From NCBI GenBank assembly GCA_022785125.1, contig JALFRA010000009.1, positions 33,254 through 97,253 of the forward strand: DNA of 64,000 bases. Direction: 5' to 3'. This DNA is from Clostridiales bacterium (GTDB taxonomy: Bacteria; Bacillota; Clostridia; Oscillospirales; Oscillospiraceae). The translations under genes and the position numbers were made by a program. The notes beneath the pieces were generated by a model, which saw only the letters and a program-made list of their open reading frames with translations, was not told the origin of the DNA and did no database searches. The stretch's first letter is position 1. Each line of letters opens with the position of its first letter. Of this stretch, positions 15,997 to 24,838 are shown in pieces.

Positions 15997-16675
15997 ATGC
16001 GGATCTTGCTGGTGGAAGATGAAGAATATATGGCGCAGGCTGTGGCACAAGTTTTAGAAAAAAACAATTATACCGTCGATCTGGCTCACGACGGAACATA
16101 CGGCCTGGACTGTGCGCTTTCTGGTATCTATGACAGTATCATTCTGGATATTATGCTGCCGGAACACAGCGGTTTGGAAATCCTGAAAATAATTCGCCAG
16201 GAAAAAATTGCGGTCCCCGTCCTGTTGCTTACCGCCAAGAGTGAGACGGAGGACAAAGTGACCGGGCTGGACTTGGGGGGCGGATGATTACCTGACAAAG
16301 CCCTTTGAAATGCAGGAGCTGTTGGCCCGACTGCGGGTTTTGGCCAGGAGGAAACAGGAAATTTCTGCTCAGAGTGGGTGTGCGTTTGGGGATATATATT
16401 TGAATCCTTACACCCTGTCTCTCTATTGCAGAAACCAGTCATTTAAACTCACCTTGAAAGAAAGCCAACTTTTAGAAATGTTGATGGACGCGCGAGGCGG
16501 CGTGATTTCAAAAGACCGGATCATTGAGAAGGTCTGGGGGTTTGACAGTGATGCCGAGGATCGCCATGTGGAGGTCTACATCTCATTTTTGCGAAAAAAA
16601 TTAAAGGCTTTGGGGACTGATACCTCCATCGAGACAGTCCGCGGAATGGGGTATGCACTGCGGGCTGGGAGGTAA
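15997..16675 (+). pseudogene. OmpR-family response regulator, frameshifted
   Basis: The gene starts at 15997 (AAGGAGG upstream; MRILLVEDEEYMAQAVAQVL) with the phospho-acceptor in SIILDIMLPEHSG and the conserved LLLTAKSE switch region. After VTGLDLG a run of six G's at 16275-16280 shifts the frame: reading on gives GGG-stop, whereas dropping one G restores ADDYLTKPFEMQELLARLR and the full winged-helix DNA-binding domain up to 16675 (VRGMGYALRAGR). As written the protein would be cut at the end of the receiver domain. One extra base explains everything, so this is either a recent inactivation or a homopolymer sequencing error. Confidence 0.88.
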
Positions 16676-16679
16676 GCAT

Positions 16680-17947
16680 ATGTTCAAAAAGCTGAAACAC
16701 CGTTTTATCCTCACCAACATGGCAATGCTGTCGATAGTGCTTTTGCTTTCTTTCGCCGCCGTTTATCTGATTACTGCCTATCAAATACAAAAGCAAAATC
16801 TATTGAAACTGGAGAATATTCATTCCACTACCCTTCGCTACCAAGAAGCCAATGAAAGAAGTGATTCTTTCCAAATAGTTGGAGTTGCCCAGGAGTATGC
16901 CGATGCCTTTGGCGTGATTGTGGATGAACAAAATCAATCGGTTTTTGACAGTTCTTTTGGCGCACTATCCAGGGAGTGGATTAACCAGGCCATCCAACAG
17001 ACCAACGGGCGTAAAGAAGGAGAAATTGAATTGGAGGGGCGGCGGTTCCTCTTTTCAAGGACTCCTGCCTATGCGAAGGTGGAGTCCACTTCCGAGGACG
17101 CCACCATTGAGCAATTCAGCCAGATTGCGTTTTTGGACATTACAGTGTCAAAGCAAAGTTTACTGGAACTATTGGCCGCTTTTGTAGGCGTAGGCGTCCT
17201 GACACTGCTGGCTATGCTGGGAATCAGTATCCTGTTGGCAAAACGGGCGGTTGTTCCTATCGAGCAGTCCTATCATAAGCAAAAGCAGTTTGTTCAGGAT
17301 GCGTCTCATGAACTCAAAACTCCGCTGGCTTCGATCCGCGCCAACCTGGAGGCATTGCAGGCAAATAAGCAGAAAACCATCCAGAGCCAGGAAAAATGGT
17401 TGGATCACATTTCCCATGAAACCGGGCGCATGAGTAAGCTGGTGACAGAACTTCTGGAGCTTGCACGTGCCGACCAGACGGAGCAAGCGGTAAAGCTGGA
17501 ACCGATCTGCCTGAGCAATTTGCTGGAGCGCACCCTTCTGTCTGTTGAGACTATGCTATATGAAAAAGGGGTTTCTCTTGAGCAGCAAATTGAGACAGAC
17601 GTTTCTGTGGACGGCGACCTGGATAAAGCGGAACAGGCGATTCAGATTTTGCTGGATAATGCTTGCAAATATACAAATACAGGAGGACCATTGAGGTCTG
17701 CCTGCATCGCCAGAGGAAATATGCAATCCTTACAGTTTCCAATACGGGAGAAGGAATCCCACCAGAGCATATGGATAAAATCTTCGACCGCTTTTATCGG
17801 GTAGATAATTCCCGGAAACACACAGGCAGTTACGGTTTGGGATTGTCCATTGCCAAGTCCCTTGCGGAACAGATGGGAGCAACCTTGCCCGTATGCAGTG
17901 AGCCAAACCAAAAGACTACATTTACCATCCGCTGGGAACGCATTTAA
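16680..17947 (+). pseudogene. Sensor histidine kinase, frameshifted
   Basis: A membrane histidine kinase partner of the preceding response regulator (4-nt gap). It has a first transmembrane helix near 14-36, an extracellular sensor loop, a second helix near 165-190, the HisKA box QDASHELKTPLASIRANLEAL and the N-box LDNACKYTNTGG. Immediately after that, at about 17682-17690, one base is missing: the written frame continues as unrelated sequence to a stop at 17804, while the neighbouring frame resumes with TIEVCLHRQRKYAILTVSNT, the G boxes (GEGIPPEHMDKIFDRFYR, GSYGLGLSIAKSLAEQMG) and ends at 17947. The kinase as written lacks the ATP-binding core. Confidence 0.88.
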
Positions 17948-17962
17948 CCAGAACCCCTGAGT

Positions 17963-17998
17963 AAAAGCCTTCGGAATACTCCGAAGGCTTTTCATTTT
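17963..17998 (+). terminator. Rho-independent terminator
   Basis: AAAAGCCTTCGGA-ATA-CTCCGAAGGCTTTT followed by CATTTTTC, just after the kinase gene. Confidence 0.88.
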
Positions 17999-18017
17999 TC
18001 TGATCTGCCATTATAGC

Positions 18018-18043
18018 TTTCTTAAAGGTGCGCCTTATATACT
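18018..18043 (+). promoter_or_regulatory. Response-regulator-type promoter element, copy 2
   Basis: TTTCTTAAAGGT (18018-18029), 8-bp gap, TATACT (18038-18043): same sequence and spacing as the element before the response regulator. It is followed by AAGGAGG (18065-18071) and a GTG-initiated reading frame that stops after nine codons (18083-18112), as if the original target gene had been deleted. Confidence 0.65.
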
Positions 18044-18173
18044 GCTTTGGTAAGGAAGCCAACAAGGAGGCGCGCAGTAAAAGTGAACATACGAAAGCAT
18101 AAGATTCTATGAATTTGCAGTGGCTTTTTAGCCTACCTGTGGTATTGTGTCTTGCTGCAGGGAGGCGGGACAC

Positions 18174-18463
18174 ATGAACGATACATTGAAATTACTGTAC
18201 AACAGATTTCATACCGCTTTATCCATGTCAGAGGCTGAACAAGGAATTGAAACTTATCACGGGAAACTCATTGAGCGTCTGGAAAAACCTAGGAGAAAAC
18301 TGGTGCTCGGGTCATGGACGCACAGGGCCTAATTGCAGAGGAACGTTCTATGGACAGCTTCCTTTGCGGGTTCCAGTTGGCATGGGAACTGGCATATAAA
18401 CGGAATCATTTTGAAATGAAAAGGCATCCATCTTCAGTGGAAGAAACGGAGACGGATACCTGA
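18174..18463 (+). pseudogene. DUF6809-like small protein gene, frameshifted
   Basis: The ATG at 18174 has GGGAGGCGGG upstream. The first frame reads MNDTLKLLYNRFHTALSMSE...KLIERLEKPRRKLVL and then runs into unrelated sequence and a stop at 18332. One base is missing around 18306-18308; in the neighbouring frame the protein resumes as RVMDAQGLIAEERSMDSFLCG-FQLAWELAY and ends at 18463, exactly before the minus-strand ECF gene. Size, the LYN start, and the late FxxGFxLAxxLA helix fit the DUF6809 small proteins of Clostridia (tentative). This is the third frameshift within about 2 kb. Confidence 0.65.
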
Positions 18464-19042
18464 TTACACCACGCCTGCTTTTTCAAAATGCTTCTTGAGC
18501 ATTCTATTTGCAATGAAAGAACCCAATAGAGCACAAAGGGCAGTCACAGCAAGCATCAGAACAGCAAACCACGGTGTTGTCATATTTGTCAGGATTTGCA
18601 GATATTCCGTTCCAAAACTATCTGCATACAGTTCCATGGTTTGAGAGGCCATAAACAAAAACGGCACATACATTCCGCCAAAGCTGAGCGCCAGTGTGGT
18701 AAGGACCCATCCCAATGTCAATGTACTGGTTTTGCAAATATCTTTTTTACGCATAACAAGAAGATTTATGGCAGCGGCAGTAATACACAAAAGAATGCAG
18801 GGAATATAAAAATCAATCATTCCCATCACAGCGGTATAAATGAACAGCATAAATGGATTTTTGGTTTTTACCGCCACAAGAAAATAGGTGATACCTGCAA
18901 GGATCGACCATGCAGGCAAAACCAGTACCATCGTATAAGGCGTCATTGCCAGGAGCGCACAGAGCGCATACAGCACAAAGCCGCAGGCCATCAGCAGTGC
19001 GGTAACGACCAGATCTTTGGCTTGAAACTTTTTTGAATTCAT
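18464..19042 (-). CDS. MptD-type ECF transporter substrate-binding (S) component
   Basis: A 192-residue integral membrane protein with about six helices (MNSKKFQAKDLVVTALLMACGFVLYALCALLAM...). The pattern, including the LVVTALLMACGF start and the central ILAGITYFLVAVKTKNPF, matches the MptD/Trep_Strep family of putative ECF S components. S components capture the substrate and dock on an EcfT-EcfA energising module; those genes lie immediately upstream on the same strand. The substrate is unknown; the flanking exporter-type ABC proteins hint at a metallophore or cofactor. Confidence 0.85.
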   Translation of the reverse strand: MNSKKFQAKDLVVTALLMACGFVLYALCALLAMTPYTMVLVLPAWSILAGITYFLVAVKTKNPFMLFIYTAVMGMIDFYIPCILLCITAAAINLLVMRKKDICKTSTLTLGWVLTTLALSFGGMYVPFLFMASQTMELYADSFGTEYLQILTNMTTPWFAVLMLAVTALCALLGSFIANRMLKKHFEKAGVV

Positions 19043-19060
19043 CGGAACTCCTCCTTTTGA

Positions 19061-19762
19061 TCATAAAAATGAGTATATGATAATGGCTGTATACAGAACC
19101 ATCATACCAAAAAGAATCACAGTATCTTTGGCCCCAAAGCGAATATTGCGATAGTGCGTTTTCTGACAGGGAAAGCTGATCCCTCTGGTTTCGGCAGAGG
19201 CGGAAAGCTCCGTGGCTGTCATCAGCACCCGCATGAGAAGCGGCACCAGAAAACCTTCGTAGACCTGTACGAGGTGTAAGAGAAGCTGCCTGGGCGTCAG
19301 GCCGATCCCCCTTGTCTGCATTCCCTGTTTGATATAAGTAATATCCTGCCGCAAAGACGGGATAAAACGCAGGATAATGGCAAACGGCAATACAATACAC
19401 ATGGGCAGCCGCATATTCTGCAATGCGTTGATCAGCTCTGTAATGTCGGTGGTTTGATAGAGGATCACCATGGAAAGGGATATGCTGATGATCCGCAGGA
19501 AAAACAGGTGGATCATCGAAGTAAAAAACAAAGGCACGATTTGGGCAACCAGAAAGAGAAGCGTATAAACCGCCGCAAATTTTGTCGCAACGCCATACAG
19601 CCCATTTGCCAGTACAAACACAACGACAACAGCGAACAGGAAAACCCCCGTATATTCACCGCTCAGGGCGAAAGCCAGGAGTGTGGTCAGCAGGATTTGC
19701 AGAATCTTCAGCCTGGGGTCGTAGTAAAAACCTTTTCTATGTGGTATAGAGCCGTTTCCCAT
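19061..19762 (-). CDS. ECF transporter transmembrane (T) component, CbiQ-like
   Basis: A 233-residue EcfT protein that couples the ATPases to the S component. After the start (MGNGSIPHRKGFYYDPRLKI) there are several helices, and the conserved cytosolic coupling-helix region appears as LMRVLMTATELSASAETRGI, with the ARG-type motif replaced by ETRG. I start it at 19762, where an AGGGGGTGA ribosome binding site lies upstream; the start overlaps the end of the ATPase gene by 26 nt, so translation is coupled. Confidence 0.88.
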   Translation of the reverse strand: MGNGSIPHRKGFYYDPRLKILQILLTTLLAFALSGEYTGVFLFAVVVVFVLANGLYGVATKFAAVYTLLFLVAQIVPLFFTSMIHLFFLRIISISLSMVILYQTTDITELINALQNMRLPMCIVLPFAIILRFIPSLRQDITYIKQGMQTRGIGLTPRQLLLHLVQVYEGFLVPLLMRVLMTATELSASAETRGISFPCQKTHYRNIRFGAKDTVILFGMMVLYTAIIIYSFL

Positions 19763-21275
19763 CGGCTTCACCCCCTGTCCGCTGCATATCTTCCTCCATG
19801 AACCTTCGGATACCTTGCAGGGTTTCTGTATCTTTGACCTTCCTGTCTTCCAGCAGAGCACCGCCGGAGAGCAGGCATACCCTGTCTGCCACAAGGCTCA
19901 ACAGCTCCAAATCATGTGTAATGACAATGACCAGCTTTCCGATTGCCTGCATTTTTTGAATCGCAGCGGATACAGCCAGCATATTGGTATAGTCCAACCC
20001 GCTGGTGGGTTCATCCAGGACAATGACCGGCTTTTCGGAAAGCAGCGCCGCAGCGATGGTCACACGCTGCTTTTGCCCACCGGAAAGGGCATAAGGATGT
20101 ACCGTTCGGAATGGTTCCAAATGTAGAGATTTCAGGATCTCTGTGATTTTTTCTTCCAGTTCCGGCGTTTTTTTATGCCCCAGCCGCAGCTCCGCTTCCA
20201 CACTGTCTGTATATAGCTGATGGTCTGCTTCCTGCATGACGAAATACACCTGATCTGAAAGTTTGCTGCCTTTGACCTTTTTCCCGTTGTACAAAATCGT
20301 TCCTGACCGAAAAGGGATCAGCCCGGAAAGCGCCTTTCCAAGCGTGGTTTTGCCGGTTCCGTTTTTTCCCACAAGGCCGATCACTTCGCCGCCCGATGCC
20401 CGAAAAGAAACATCTTGCAGCAGGTCGTTTCCTTTATCCCATGCAAAGCATAGCTTTTGAACAGCAAGCGTAACCGACGCATTGCCTTTGGCGTCCGCAG
20501 TTTCTTTCCCATAGGAAACGCTTTTCAAATCGAAGGTACGCAGTCTGCGCTCCTCCATTTGTGCGGCGGTCAACCGTGACATTTCCTGCTGGGTGAACAC
20601 TTCCGCAATCCTGCCCTGTTCGATGCGGATAAAGCGGTCAGCCAAATCGTTCAGATAGAACAATCTGTGTTCCGACAGGATCACGGTATGCCCTTGTTGT
20701 TTTAACCGCAATAAAATATCATGAATCTGGTAGATGGACTGAATATCCAGATTGGCGGATGGTTCATCCAATACAAAGATATCCGGCTGTAAGGTGAGTG
20801 CGGCGGCAAAAGCAATTTTCTGTCGCTCTCCGCTGGATAGATCAAACACATTTTTCTCACGAAGATGTTGGATGCCGAGGGTTGAAAAGGCATTTTCTAC
20901 ACGGCGCACCATTTCTTCATGGGGTACGCCGTAGTTTTCACAGGCAAACGCCACCTCGCAGGAGCTGTTGGTGGTAAAGAACTGGCTTCTTGGGTCTTGA
21001 AAAATGGAAGCAATTCGTTTTCCGGCCTCTCCCACGGAGGTCAGGCGAATATCCTTTCCCAAAACCTGCGCCGTCCCCTGCAAATCACCCTCATAAAAAT
21101 GGGGAATTAAGTGATTGATACAGCGGGTCAGGCTGGTTTTTCCGCAGCCGCTTTCTCCCGTGAGAACAAGAAACTCCCCGGCGTGAACATGGAGACTGGC
21201 ATGGTCGATGCTCGGCTTTTTCTGATTCTCGTACTGGAAGCTCACATCCTCCAGTACGATTTGTTTTACGTTCAT
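19737..21275 (-). CDS. ECF-type ABC ATPase with two nucleotide-binding domains
   Basis: A 512-residue fusion of two ABC ATPase domains, equivalent to EcfA1 and EcfA2 in one chain. Domain 1 has Walker A GESGCGKTS near 40, signature LSSGERQK and Walker B IFVLDEPSANLD. Domain 2 has Walker A GKNGTGKTT near 305, signature LSGGQKQR and Walker B VIVLDEPTSGLD. Both sites look intact. It energises the EcfT/S proteins encoded downstream and lies 14 nt after the second ABC exporter-type gene in the same operon. Confidence 0.92.
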   Translation of the reverse strand: MNVKQIVLEDVSFQYENQKKPSIDHASLHVHAGEFLVLTGESGCGKTSLTRCINHLIPHFYEGDLQGTAQVLGKDIRLTSVGEAGKRIASIFQDPRSQFFTTNSSCEVAFACENYGVPHEEMVRRVENAFSTLGIQHLREKNVFDLSSGERQKIAFAAALTLQPDIFVLDEPSANLDIQSIYQIHDILLRLKQQGHTVILSEHRLFYLNDLADRFIRIEQGRIAEVFTQQEMSRLTAAQMEERRLRTFDLKSVSYGKETADAKGNASVTLAVQKLCFAWDKGNDLLQDVSFRASGGEVIGLVGKNGTGKTTLGKALSGLIPFRSGTILYNGKKVKGSKLSDQVYFVMQEADHQLYTDSVEAELRLGHKKTPELEEKITEILKSLHLEPFRTVHPYALSGGQKQRVTIAAALLSEKPVIVLDEPTSGLDYTNMLAVSAAIQKMQAIGKLVIVITHDLELLSLVADRVCLLSGGALLEDRKVKDTETLQGIRRFMEEDMQRTGGEADGKRLYTT

Positions 21276-21289
21276 TCGGATAGATCACC

Positions 21290-23014
21290 TCACAGTTTCC
21301 AGCTGATCGCCTGTTTCCGGCACTCCAGGAAAGTGCGGTAAATACCCGGTTTTGCAGCCAGTTCCCGATGGGTCCCGCGCTGGACGATACAGCCTTTATC
21401 AATCACCAGAATCTGGTCGGCGCTGCGAACCGTGGAGAGCCTGTGTGCAATGGAAATCAGCGTTTTGTTCCTGGTCAGTTCCGTAATCGCCTGAATGAGT
21501 TCATGTTCGTTTTCCGGGTCTACGCTGGAGGTAGCTTCGTCCAGAATCACAATGGGCGCATCCTTCAAAATCGCACGGGCAATGGAAATGCGCTGCTTTT
21601 CGCCGCCGGATAGGGTGGAGCCGGATTCGCCAATCACTGTCTGATACCCCTGCGGCAGTTTTTCAATAAATTCGTGGCAGCAGGCTTTTTTTGCCGCCGT
21701 AACCACTTCCTCGTGGGTGGCGGTTGGCTTGCCGAATTTGATGTTGTTTTCAATGGTATCGTGAAACAGATACACCTTCTGAAACACCATGCTGATCTGT
21801 GAGAGAAGGGAATCACAAGTGTATTCCTTTACGTTATGCCCGCCAACCAGCACTTCTCCGGCCGATACATCCCAAAACCGCGCCAGCATATTGCAGAGTG
21901 TTGTTTTTCCAGAGCCGGACGGCCCCACGAGGGCACAGGTCGTCCCCTGTGGAATGGTGAGCGATACATCCTTCAGAATGGGTCTGCTGTCATAGCCAAA
22001 ATTCACATGACGAAACTCAATATTGAAATTTTCCGGCTGGATCGTTGTACCGTTTTCATCCAGCACAGGAATATCAGCAATCTGATCCAGGCGATCCAGC
22101 TGCGTTGCAAGCGTTTTACTTAAAAATGCTCCATCCCCCAAAAGTTCCAGCTCCATAAAAATCAAAAACGCACTGATTATAAACATCAAACAGTAGGGCA
22201 GGGTGATGGCGCCGGTTAAATAAAGCGCGGTTGTAAGCAGCACAAGAAGACAGCTGGTAACTTTATACACCGCCTCATAGGCTTTCATCAGCTTTGCGGT
22301 GGTAACTGTAACGGCAATGTTGCTGTGGCATTTGTTTTCAAAAGCAGCGTCCATTTTGCCCTTGCCGTCCCTGCCCTTGCCGAAGGAGCGAAGCACGGAA
22401 ATGCCTTTGATGTATTCCAGCGCCGTACCCACCATGATTTCCTGTGCTTTCTGCATATCTCCGGTATGCTGGCCCGCGGCTTTCTTGATTTTCTGCAGAA
22501 CCAGTATTCCCATGCCGATTCCGGCAAGAGAGAGCAGACCCACCGGCGGGCAGAACACCAGCAGCATGAGTGTCATGGCAAGAGCCTGCACAAAGCCGCC
22601 AACCAAAAAGGTCAGCGCAAGGGTGCAAGTACCCTCTAAATCCGAGATGGTTGTGGTAAGTACCGATTGAATGGTGCCAAGGTTGTTTTCTGTAAAATAT
22701 CCCATGGGTGCGTGTTTGAGCTGATTGCCGATTTCCAGGCGCTTCTCCCGGAAAATTTCATAGCCGGAAGCGCTCATTTTTACATCGCTGAGATACTGGA
22801 ACAAAAAGCGCCCCGAAATGCTTGCCAGAATGATGCACACCGCCTGCAGGATCACTGTGGGCGTGAGATGCTCAATGTTGAGCGTGATGAGCAACACAGC
22901 AAAGAGCATGAAGGAAACACAGCAGGATTTGAAAGCATTGAAAATCAGCCCTGCGATAATCCGTGGGCGATATTTCCCAGAAAGGGTCAAAAGCCGTTTA
23001 ACGATCGAGATCAT
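21290..23014 (-). CDS. ABC transporter, fused membrane and ATPase domains (subunit 2)
   Basis: A 574-residue half-transporter of the type IV (exporter) fold: six helices in the first 310 residues, then an ATPase with Walker A GPSGSGKTT, signature LSGGEKQR, Walker B IVILDEATSSVD and the H-loop in SIAHRLST. Start taken as ATG at 23014 (a GTG at 23020 is closer to the GGAG and less well spaced). Its 5' end overlaps the previous ABC gene, so the two probably form a heterodimer. Pairs of this kind next to metallophore genes (YbtP/YbtQ type) act as importers despite the exporter fold; here that is a hypothesis. Confidence 0.92.
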   Translation of the reverse strand: MISIVKRLLTLSGKYRPRIIAGLIFNAFKSCCVSFMLFAVLLITLNIEHLTPTVILQAVCIILASISGRFLFQYLSDVKMSASGYEIFREKRLEIGNQLKHAPMGYFTENNLGTIQSVLTTTISDLEGTCTLALTFLVGGFVQALAMTLMLLVFCPPVGLLSLAGIGMGILVLQKIKKAAGQHTGDMQKAQEIMVGTALEYIKGISVLRSFGKGRDGKGKMDAAFENKCHSNIAVTVTTAKLMKAYEAVYKVTSCLLVLLTTALYLTGAITLPYCLMFIISAFLIFMELELLGDGAFLSKTLATQLDRLDQIADIPVLDENGTTIQPENFNIEFRHVNFGYDSRPILKDVSLTIPQGTTCALVGPSGSGKTTLCNMLARFWDVSAGEVLVGGHNVKEYTCDSLLSQISMVFQKVYLFHDTIENNIKFGKPTATHEEVVTAAKKACCHEFIEKLPQGYQTVIGESGSTLSGGEKQRISIARAILKDAPIVILDEATSSVDPENEHELIQAITELTRNKTLISIAHRLSTVRSADQILVIDKGCIVQRGTHRELAAKPGIYRTFLECRKQAISWKL

Positions 23015-24773
23015 CTTCACTCACTCCGTCCTCGTCGGTGTCTGCGGTACGGACATCATCGCTCCACAGACGGTGATACAGTGGGCAGCTTTCCAAAAGC
23101 TGCTGATGCTTTCCGCTGCCTGCGATTTTGCCTTGCTCCATCACAAGGATGGTGTCTGCGTCCTGGACCGTGGCAAGACGGTGCGCCACCACGATCAGGG
23201 TTTTCCCCTTTACCAGCCGGTTGATGGCAGCTTGGATCAGCGCTTCGTTTTCCGGGTCGGCATGGGCGGTGGCCTCATCCAAAATCACTACATTCGCTTT
23301 TTTGAGCATGGCTCTTGCAATGGTAATGCGCTGGCGCTCCCCGCCGGACAGCCTGCCGCCTGCGTCGCCAGCTGTTGTATCATAGCCGTGCTCCAGCTGT
23401 AGAATGAAGTCGTGGCACTGTGCCGCTTTGGCGGCTGCTTCCACTTCATCGTCAGTGGCAGACGGATTGCCCATACGGATATTTTCCCGAATGCTCTCGT
23501 CAAACAGGAAGTTGTCCTGTGCCACATAACTGATTTCATCCATGAGCTGTTGAAACGGAATCTCTTTGATGCTTTTGCCGCCGTAGCATACCTGTCCCCG
23601 CGACGCATCCCAGAACCCGGCCATCAGCTTTGCAATGGTCGATTTGCCGGAGCCGGATGGCCCGACGATGGCTGTGACGGTTCCCGGCTTTATGGTAAAG
23701 GATACATCATCAAGCACTTTTTCCTCATCGTATGCAAATGTGACGCTTTGAAAATGGAAGGATTCTTTGGGATCAAGCTGTACCGGCCTCTCCGGACGAT
23801 GCAGTTCTTCCTTATCTAAAAATGCACCAATTTGATCCAGGCAGGCATTGACTATACTGAACTGGTCGGAATATTTCCCGATTCTCATCAAAGGCGCAAT
23901 AAGTCCAAGCGGAAGAATTAAGCAGGTGACAAAGACGGAAAGGGAAATATCTCCGTTCATATACAGCCATGCGCCAGCAGGAAGTGTTCCCAGCAGGGTA
24001 GACGGCATAACTGCCATCACAAACGCAGACCAAAACCAGCTCTGTTTCCACCATGCCAGTGTGCTGTCGTGAAAAAAGTTGATGGCATTGGTAAACTTCC
24101 CATAGGAAGCCGCGCTTTGATGAAACGCCTTGATGACCTCAATGCCGTTGACATACTCCACCAGAGTACTGTTCATCTCGTTTTGCGCTCTCATGTAGGT
24201 AGCGCTCTTGTTTTCATAGTCCCGCATCATACCAATATACCCCAATGCCCCAAGGGGAATCGTACTCAGAGAAGCCAGCCCCATGCGCCAATCCAGTGCA
24301 AATGAGACAATCAGGCAGCAAATCGGGGCAACAATGTTCGAGGCGATTTCCGGCATAAAATGCGCCATGGAATCCTCTAATTTTGATACAGTATCCACCA
24401 TCAGGTTTTTCCATGCGCCCGTAGGCGTGTCCAGCACCACCCCTATGGGAACCCGCTGCATTTTATCGGCAATCAGGCTGCGGATGTTTTTCAAGATCCG
24501 ATAGGTCGCCTTGTGAGACATAAACGAGGACTCGTATGTAAAAAACACCTTGCCTAACTGTCCAGCCAGTGCGATGAAAAACAGAAGAATTGCGCTCTGC
24601 ATGGTAACTGTTTGCAGATAAATTTGCTGGATCAGCACAGTTACGACAAAAAAGGGCACCATGCCGAGGAGTTCACCCACTATCGCCAGAAAAGAGGAAA
24701 GGTACAATTTCCACTTACTCTCTCCGGCGTAATTGAGAAGCTGCCGGATCGCCCCCGGCTTTTTTTGATTCAT
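22998..24773 (-). CDS. ABC transporter, fused membrane and ATPase domains (subunit 1)
   Basis: A 591-residue half-transporter with an N-terminal six-helix domain and a C-terminal ATPase (Walker A GPSGSGKST near 370, Q-loop YVAQDNFLF, signature LSGGERQR, Walker B NVVILDEATAHADPENE, H-loop VVAHRLAT). All catalytic motifs are intact. The start MNQKKPGAIRQLLNYAG follows an AAAGGGGG ribosome binding site. It is the first transporter gene behind the TetR regulator, and an inverted repeat sits in the gap between them. Confidence 0.92.
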   Translation of the reverse strand: MNQKKPGAIRQLLNYAGESKWKLYLSSFLAIVGELLGMVPFFVVTVLIQQIYLQTVTMQSAILLFFIALAGQLGKVFFTYESSFMSHKATYRILKNIRSLIADKMQRVPIGVVLDTPTGAWKNLMVDTVSKLEDSMAHFMPEIASNIVAPICCLIVSFALDWRMGLASLSTIPLGALGYIGMMRDYENKSATYMRAQNEMNSTLVEYVNGIEVIKAFHQSAASYGKFTNAINFFHDSTLAWWKQSWFWSAFVMAVMPSTLLGTLPAGAWLYMNGDISLSVFVTCLILPLGLIAPLMRIGKYSDQFSIVNACLDQIGAFLDKEELHRPERPVQLDPKESFHFQSVTFAYDEEKVLDDVSFTIKPGTVTAIVGPSGSGKSTIAKLMAGFWDASRGQVCYGGKSIKEIPFQQLMDEISYVAQDNFLFDESIRENIRMGNPSATDDEVEAAAKAAQCHDFILQLEHGYDTTAGDAGGRLSGGERQRITIARAMLKKANVVILDEATAHADPENEALIQAAINRLVKGKTLIVVAHRLATVQDADTILVMEQGKIAGSGKHQQLLESCPLYHRLWSDDVRTADTDEDGVSEDDLDR

Positions 24774-24790
24774 AAAAACAACCCCCTTTT

Positions 24791-24808
24791 AGTTAGGGAT
24801 GGCTAACT
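24791..24808 (-). promoter_or_regulatory. Inverted repeat, candidate TetR operator
   Basis: AGTTAG-GGATGG-CTAACT is a perfect 6-bp inverted repeat placed between the TetR gene end and the first ABC gene start. It may be a TetR operator for an internal promoter. No convincing -35/-10 pair could be assigned. Confidence 0.5.
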
Positions 24809-24838
24809 TATGTGCAAAAATAAATGGCATTCCGCCAC

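Noticed and set aside
17663..17947. A separate small ATPase-like gene at the end of the kinase
   Set aside because: It has no start signal and exactly completes the kinase after a one-base loss, so it is the 3' part of a frameshifted gene.
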